The translations under genes were made by a program, and so were the position numbers. Positions 6,973 to 12,479 of a stretch of DNA of 12,479 bases are shown one piece after another. Position 1 is the first letter of the stretch, and the number at the start of each line of letters is the position of its first letter. The notes below the pieces were generated by a model. It had not been told where the DNA came from. It did not search any database and saw only the letters and a list, made by a program, of their open reading frames with translations. Origin of the DNA: Polyangiaceae bacterium (GTDB lineage: Bacteria > Myxococcota > Polyangia > Polyangiales > Polyangiaceae); assembly GCA_025936205.1 (NCBI GenBank), contig JAICTU010000265.1, positions 1 through 12,479 on the forward strand. Direction: 5' to 3'.

Positions 6973-7018
6973 GGAAGGCTGCGGCGTCCCGACGTTCGGG
7001 CGCGCGTCCAGCCTTCCG
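6972..7018 (-). promoter_or_regulatory. Nested inverted repeat in the transketolase leader
   Basis: CGGAAGGCTG (6972-6981) and CAGCCTTCCG (7009-7018) form a perfect 10-bp inverted repeat. Inside it lies a second one, CCCGA-CGT-TCGGG (6988-7000). As minus-strand RNA this would fold into a two-level hairpin ending at the GGAG of the transketolase. There is no T-run after it, so a leader structure or operator is more likely than a simple terminator. Function is inferred only. Confidence 0.5.
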
Positions 7019-7037
7019 AAAGGCCTTATAGTGGCCG

Positions 7038-7059
7038 AACGGTTCCGAAGGGAACCGTT
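7038..7059 (-). terminator. Perfect hairpin just after the peroxidase stop
   Basis: AACGGTTCC (7038-7046) and GGAACCGTT (7051-7059) pair perfectly over nine bases around a four-base loop. The hairpin starts seven bases after the peroxidase stop codon (7067-7069) on the minus strand. On that strand no T-run follows, so it would be a weak or non-canonical terminator, an mRNA 3'-end stabiliser, or a binding site between the two genes. Confidence 0.4.
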
Positions 7060-7066
7060 TCCAGTT

Positions 7067-7546
7067 TCACGCGAGCGCGGCTTCGATCGCCTGTGTCAGC
7101 GCCGGGTCGCTCGGCTTCGTCTTGGGCCGAAAGCGCCGCACCGCGCCATCCGGAGTCACCAGAAACTTCTCGAAGTTCCACTGGACATCCCCCGCCTCGC
7201 CATTGGCGTCCTTGACCGCAGTGAGCTGCGCGTAGAGCGGGTGACGCTGGGGGCCGTTCACGTTCAGCTTCTCGAACATCGGAAAGGTGACACCGTAGCT
7301 GGTCGAGCAGAACTCCCGGATTTCCTCCGCGCTGCCCGGCTCCTGCGCGCCGAACTGGTTGCACGGGAAGCCGAGCACCGAGAAGCCTCGATCCGCGTAC
7401 TTATCGTGCAGCGCCTGGAGCTCCGCATACTGCGGGGTGAGCCCGCACTTGGAGGCCACATTCACGATCAAAAGCGCCTCACCTTGGTATTCCGCGAGCG
7501 AGGTGGGCTCCCCTTCGAGCGTGCGCAAGTCGATGTCGTAGTTCAT
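7067..7546 (-). CDS. Glutathione peroxidase family protein (Cys type, probably thioredoxin-dependent)
   Basis: The protein has 159 residues, the usual length for the short non-secreted form. The catalytic set is complete: Cys34 in NVASKCGLTPQY (peroxidatic), Gln68 in FPCNQFGAQEPG, and Trp123 and Asn124 in WNFEKFLV. Cys80 in EFCSTSYGVTFP sits where yeast and plant enzymes carry the resolving cysteine, so recycling by thioredoxin instead of glutathione is expected. It is Cys-based, with no in-frame TGA in place of Cys34, so it is not a selenoprotein. No signal peptide is seen, so it acts in the cytoplasm, reducing hydrogen peroxide and lipid hydroperoxides. The ATG at 7544-7546 has only a weak ribosome binding site. 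It is transcribed away from glycogen phosphorylase and toward the transketolase, 108 bases downstream. Confidence 0.93.
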   Translation of the reverse strand: MNYDIDLRTLEGEPTSLAEYQGEALLIVNVASKCGLTPQYAELQALHDKYADRGFSVLGFPCNQFGAQEPGSAEEIREFCSTSYGVTFPMFEKLNVNGPQRHPLYAQLTAVKDANGEAGDVQWNFEKFLVTPDGAVRRFRPKTKPSDPALTQAIEAALA

Positions 7547-7715
7547 GGCGGCATTGTCGGAGGCAGCGCCCCGGAGTCAATCTGGATTCGGGTGCCCTGC
7601 GCGGGCTGCACCGGACCCCGGGCTGGACCTCGAACGTCCTATCGCGCTGCGCGATTGCACCGTAAAACCATACAGATTTCCGGTCAGACTTTCCCGTCCC
7701 ACCTCCAGGTGAATC

Positions 7716-7720
7716 AGGAG
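7716..7720 (+). promoter_or_regulatory. Ribosome binding site of glgP
   Basis: AGGAG lies ten bases before the ATG at 7731-7733 and supports this start. Upstream in the same 184-base divergent gap is a small palindrome, ATCGCG-CTG-CGCGAT (7641-7655), of unknown role. No clear promoter pair was found by eye. Confidence 0.6.
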
Positions 7721-7730
7721 CCCGCAACGC

Positions 7731-10249
<2,519 letters not shown>

Positions 10250-10253
<4 letters not shown>

Positions 10254-10609
10254 GCGCGGCCCCGATCACTGCGCTCGGTTGGGCGCGGCGCATCCTGAGC
10301 GCCGTGGTCTGCATTTCCGCGCTGGCGCTGGTCATGGCCAAGACGGGCTCGCCCGCGCCCAGCGCCGAGCGCATCGGCTTGATCTCGGCGTTCTGCTTCG
10401 TGGTCTCGCTGATCGCGCTGGTCGAGGTCGCGCGCCGCGAACACGCCGAGGCCGAGCACGCCTCGGCGGAACGCGAGCGCCGCCAGCTCGCGCTGTTCAA
10501 GCTCCAGGTCGAGCTGGCCAAGGCCAAGAACAATGCCGCGGCTGCGCCCAGCGCGGCAGCGGCCCCGGCGCGGGCTCAGCCGCAGCGAGTGGAAGACAAC
10601 CCGGGCTGA
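10250..10609 (+). CDS. Small two-helix membrane protein with charged helical tail, coupled to glgP
   Basis: The protein has 119 residues with a GTG start at 10250, inside the glgP stop (GTGA). Two hydrophobic segments are visible, about 15-30 (ILSAVVCISALALVMA) and 42-60 (IGLISAFCFVVSLIALVEV). After them come a charged Ala/Glu/Arg-rich helix of about 62-94 that could form a coiled coil, and an Ala/Pro-rich tail. There is no signal-peptide cleavage site. I recognise no family. The overlap with glgP suggests joint expression, and the protein could hold or scaffold something at the membrane, but this is speculation. It converges with the ATPase gene, leaving only seven bases between the stop codons. 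It is less certain than its neighbours, but hydrophobicity and frame support it. Confidence 0.72.
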
Positions 10610-10616
10610 GGCCGCG

Positions 10617-12479
<1,863 letters not shown>

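Noticed and set aside
7655..7676. TTGCAC and TACAGA as a glgP promoter pair
   Set aside because: The spacing is only ten bases and no alternative pair with normal spacing fits, so no promoter is claimed.

Overview
This 12.5 kb window is very GC-rich and almost fully coding. It probably comes from a myxobacterium (Myxococcota, Polyangia-like). The clearest hints are two lipoproteins whose lipid cysteine is followed by long Gly/Ser/Ala or Ala/Asp/Pro linkers, dense codon use with G/C in the third position, and long antisense frames. This placement is inferred from style, not from a marker gene. The right end runs into about 64 bases of near-pure C, which looks like a contig end or sequencing artefact.

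Layout, left to right. (1) 83-1395, minus strand: two paralogous secreted lipoproteins, each with one C-terminal CxxCH haem site, in a two-gene operon. A third gene may start at 42 and run off the left edge. (2) 1396-1718: a 323-base divergent intergenic region. (3) 1719-5088, plus strand: a three-gene cluster of a beta-hydroxyacid dehydrogenase of the glyoxylate/succinic semialdehyde reductase type, a fumarylacetoacetate-hydrolase-fold protein closely resembling 2-keto-3-deoxy-aldonate dehydratases, and an aldehyde dehydrogenase of the alpha-ketoglutarate semialdehyde (2,5-dioxovalerate) type. The last two would perform the final two steps of a Weimberg-type oxidation of pentonates or related sugar acids to alpha-ketoglutarate. 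A tandem 15-bp repeat sits exactly at the junction of these two genes. (4) 5069-6958, minus strand: a divergent single-chain transketolase whose 3' end overlaps the aldehyde dehydrogenase tail to tail. (5) 7067-7546, minus strand: a Cys-type glutathione peroxidase upstream of the transketolase, with two inverted repeats between them. (6) 7731-10609, plus strand: glycogen phosphorylase, whose stop overlaps the GTG start of a small two-helix membrane protein. (7) 10617 to the right end, minus strand: the C-terminal part of an SMC/Rad50/YhaN-like coiled-coil ATPase, cut by the contig end.

The common theme in the middle is carbon metabolism: a pentonate-type oxidation module, a pentose-phosphate-like transketolase and glycogen breakdown, with a peroxidase beside them. 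No tRNA, rRNA, CRISPR array or mobile element was seen. I found no convincing new defence or mobile system. The items most worth a second look are the repeat-encoded junction before the aldehyde dehydrogenase, the make-up of the sugar-acid cassette, the divergent transketolase with its structured leader, and the small membrane protein coupled to glgP.
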